The notes under the pieces were generated by a model. It saw only the letters and a list, made by a program, of their open reading frames with translations. It made no database searches and was not told where the DNA came from. Position numbers and translations under genes: made by a program. 14,859 bases of DNA from Bdellovibrionota bacterium (GTDB taxonomy: Bacteria > Bdellovibrionota > Bacteriovoracia > Bacteriovoracales > Bacteriovoracaceae): contig JAURQB010000202.1 of the NCBI GenBank assembly GCA_030836365.1, positions 1-14,859 on the forward strand, given 5' to 3'. Of the stretch, positions 14,798-14,859 are shown in pieces. The stretch's first letter is position 1. Each line of letters starts with the position of its first letter.

Positions 14798-14859
14798 TGT
14801 GGAGCTATTTATACAAAACAATAAAGGATTACTTCGGCGAAATTATTTTCTTATTTCTC
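14797..14859 (+). CDS. Probable TolA or TonB-like protein, first 21 codons only
   Basis: An open frame begins at a GTG overlapping the tolR stop (TAGTG) and runs without a stop to the window edge. It encodes a short basic/aromatic start (MWSYLYKTIKDYFGE) followed by a hydrophobic run (IIFLFL), as expected for the cytoplasmic tail and membrane anchor of TolA. The position after tolQR supports this. Only 21 codons are visible and no other start codon was seen in frame, so the identity is inferred mainly from gene order. Confidence 0.5.
   Translation, partial: MWSYLYKTIKDYFGEIIFLFL

Overview
The window is AT-rich, gene-dense bacterial DNA with short intergenic gaps and many overlapping or near-touching genes. 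The best guess for the source is a Bdellovibrionota predator, such as a Bacteriovorax/Halobacteriovorax relative. This rests on an FHA-GGDEF diguanylate cyclase with the architecture and length of Bdellovibrio DgcB, on the Gram-negative envelope genes (lapB, tolQR, sppA), and on several lineage-looking unknown proteins. It is an inference from gene content; no rRNA or other marker is present to settle it.

Left block (1-5673, all minus strand, transcribed right to left): an isovaleryl-CoA-dehydrogenase-type enzyme, a second acyl-CoA dehydrogenase, short-form glucose-6-phosphate isomerase (pgi), the FHA-GGDEF diguanylate cyclase, and mutL, which runs off the left edge. Gaps are 18-64 bp. A good sigma-70-type promoter precedes the first gene, and a perfect 10-bp inverted repeat sits just upstream of it.

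Middle block (5835-9444): a divergently transcribed pair of unknown genes overlaps by 8 bp. The first looks like a divergent clan-A (GH35/GH42-like) glycosidase-fold protein; the second is a 159-residue protein of unknown function. Then comes rlmN (23S rRNA/tRNA m2A methyltransferase), with a promoter that decides its start codon. A small secreted protein is encoded on the opposite strand and shares its stop region with rlmN.

Right block (9544-14859, all plus strand): an envelope operon with almost no gaps. It contains half-size SppA signal peptide peptidase, a LapB-type TPR/rubredoxin protein, a secreted SH3-domain protein, a secreted protein that looks like an M48 metalloprotease with the HExxH motif lost, an eight-helix membrane protein, TolQ, TolR, and the first codons of a probable TolA. 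Known roles here are membrane proteolysis, LPS control and Tol-Pal energisation; the three unrecognised members are the most interesting new candidates.

No rRNA, tRNA, CRISPR array, insertion sequence or prophage was seen, and no convincing intrinsic terminator was found.
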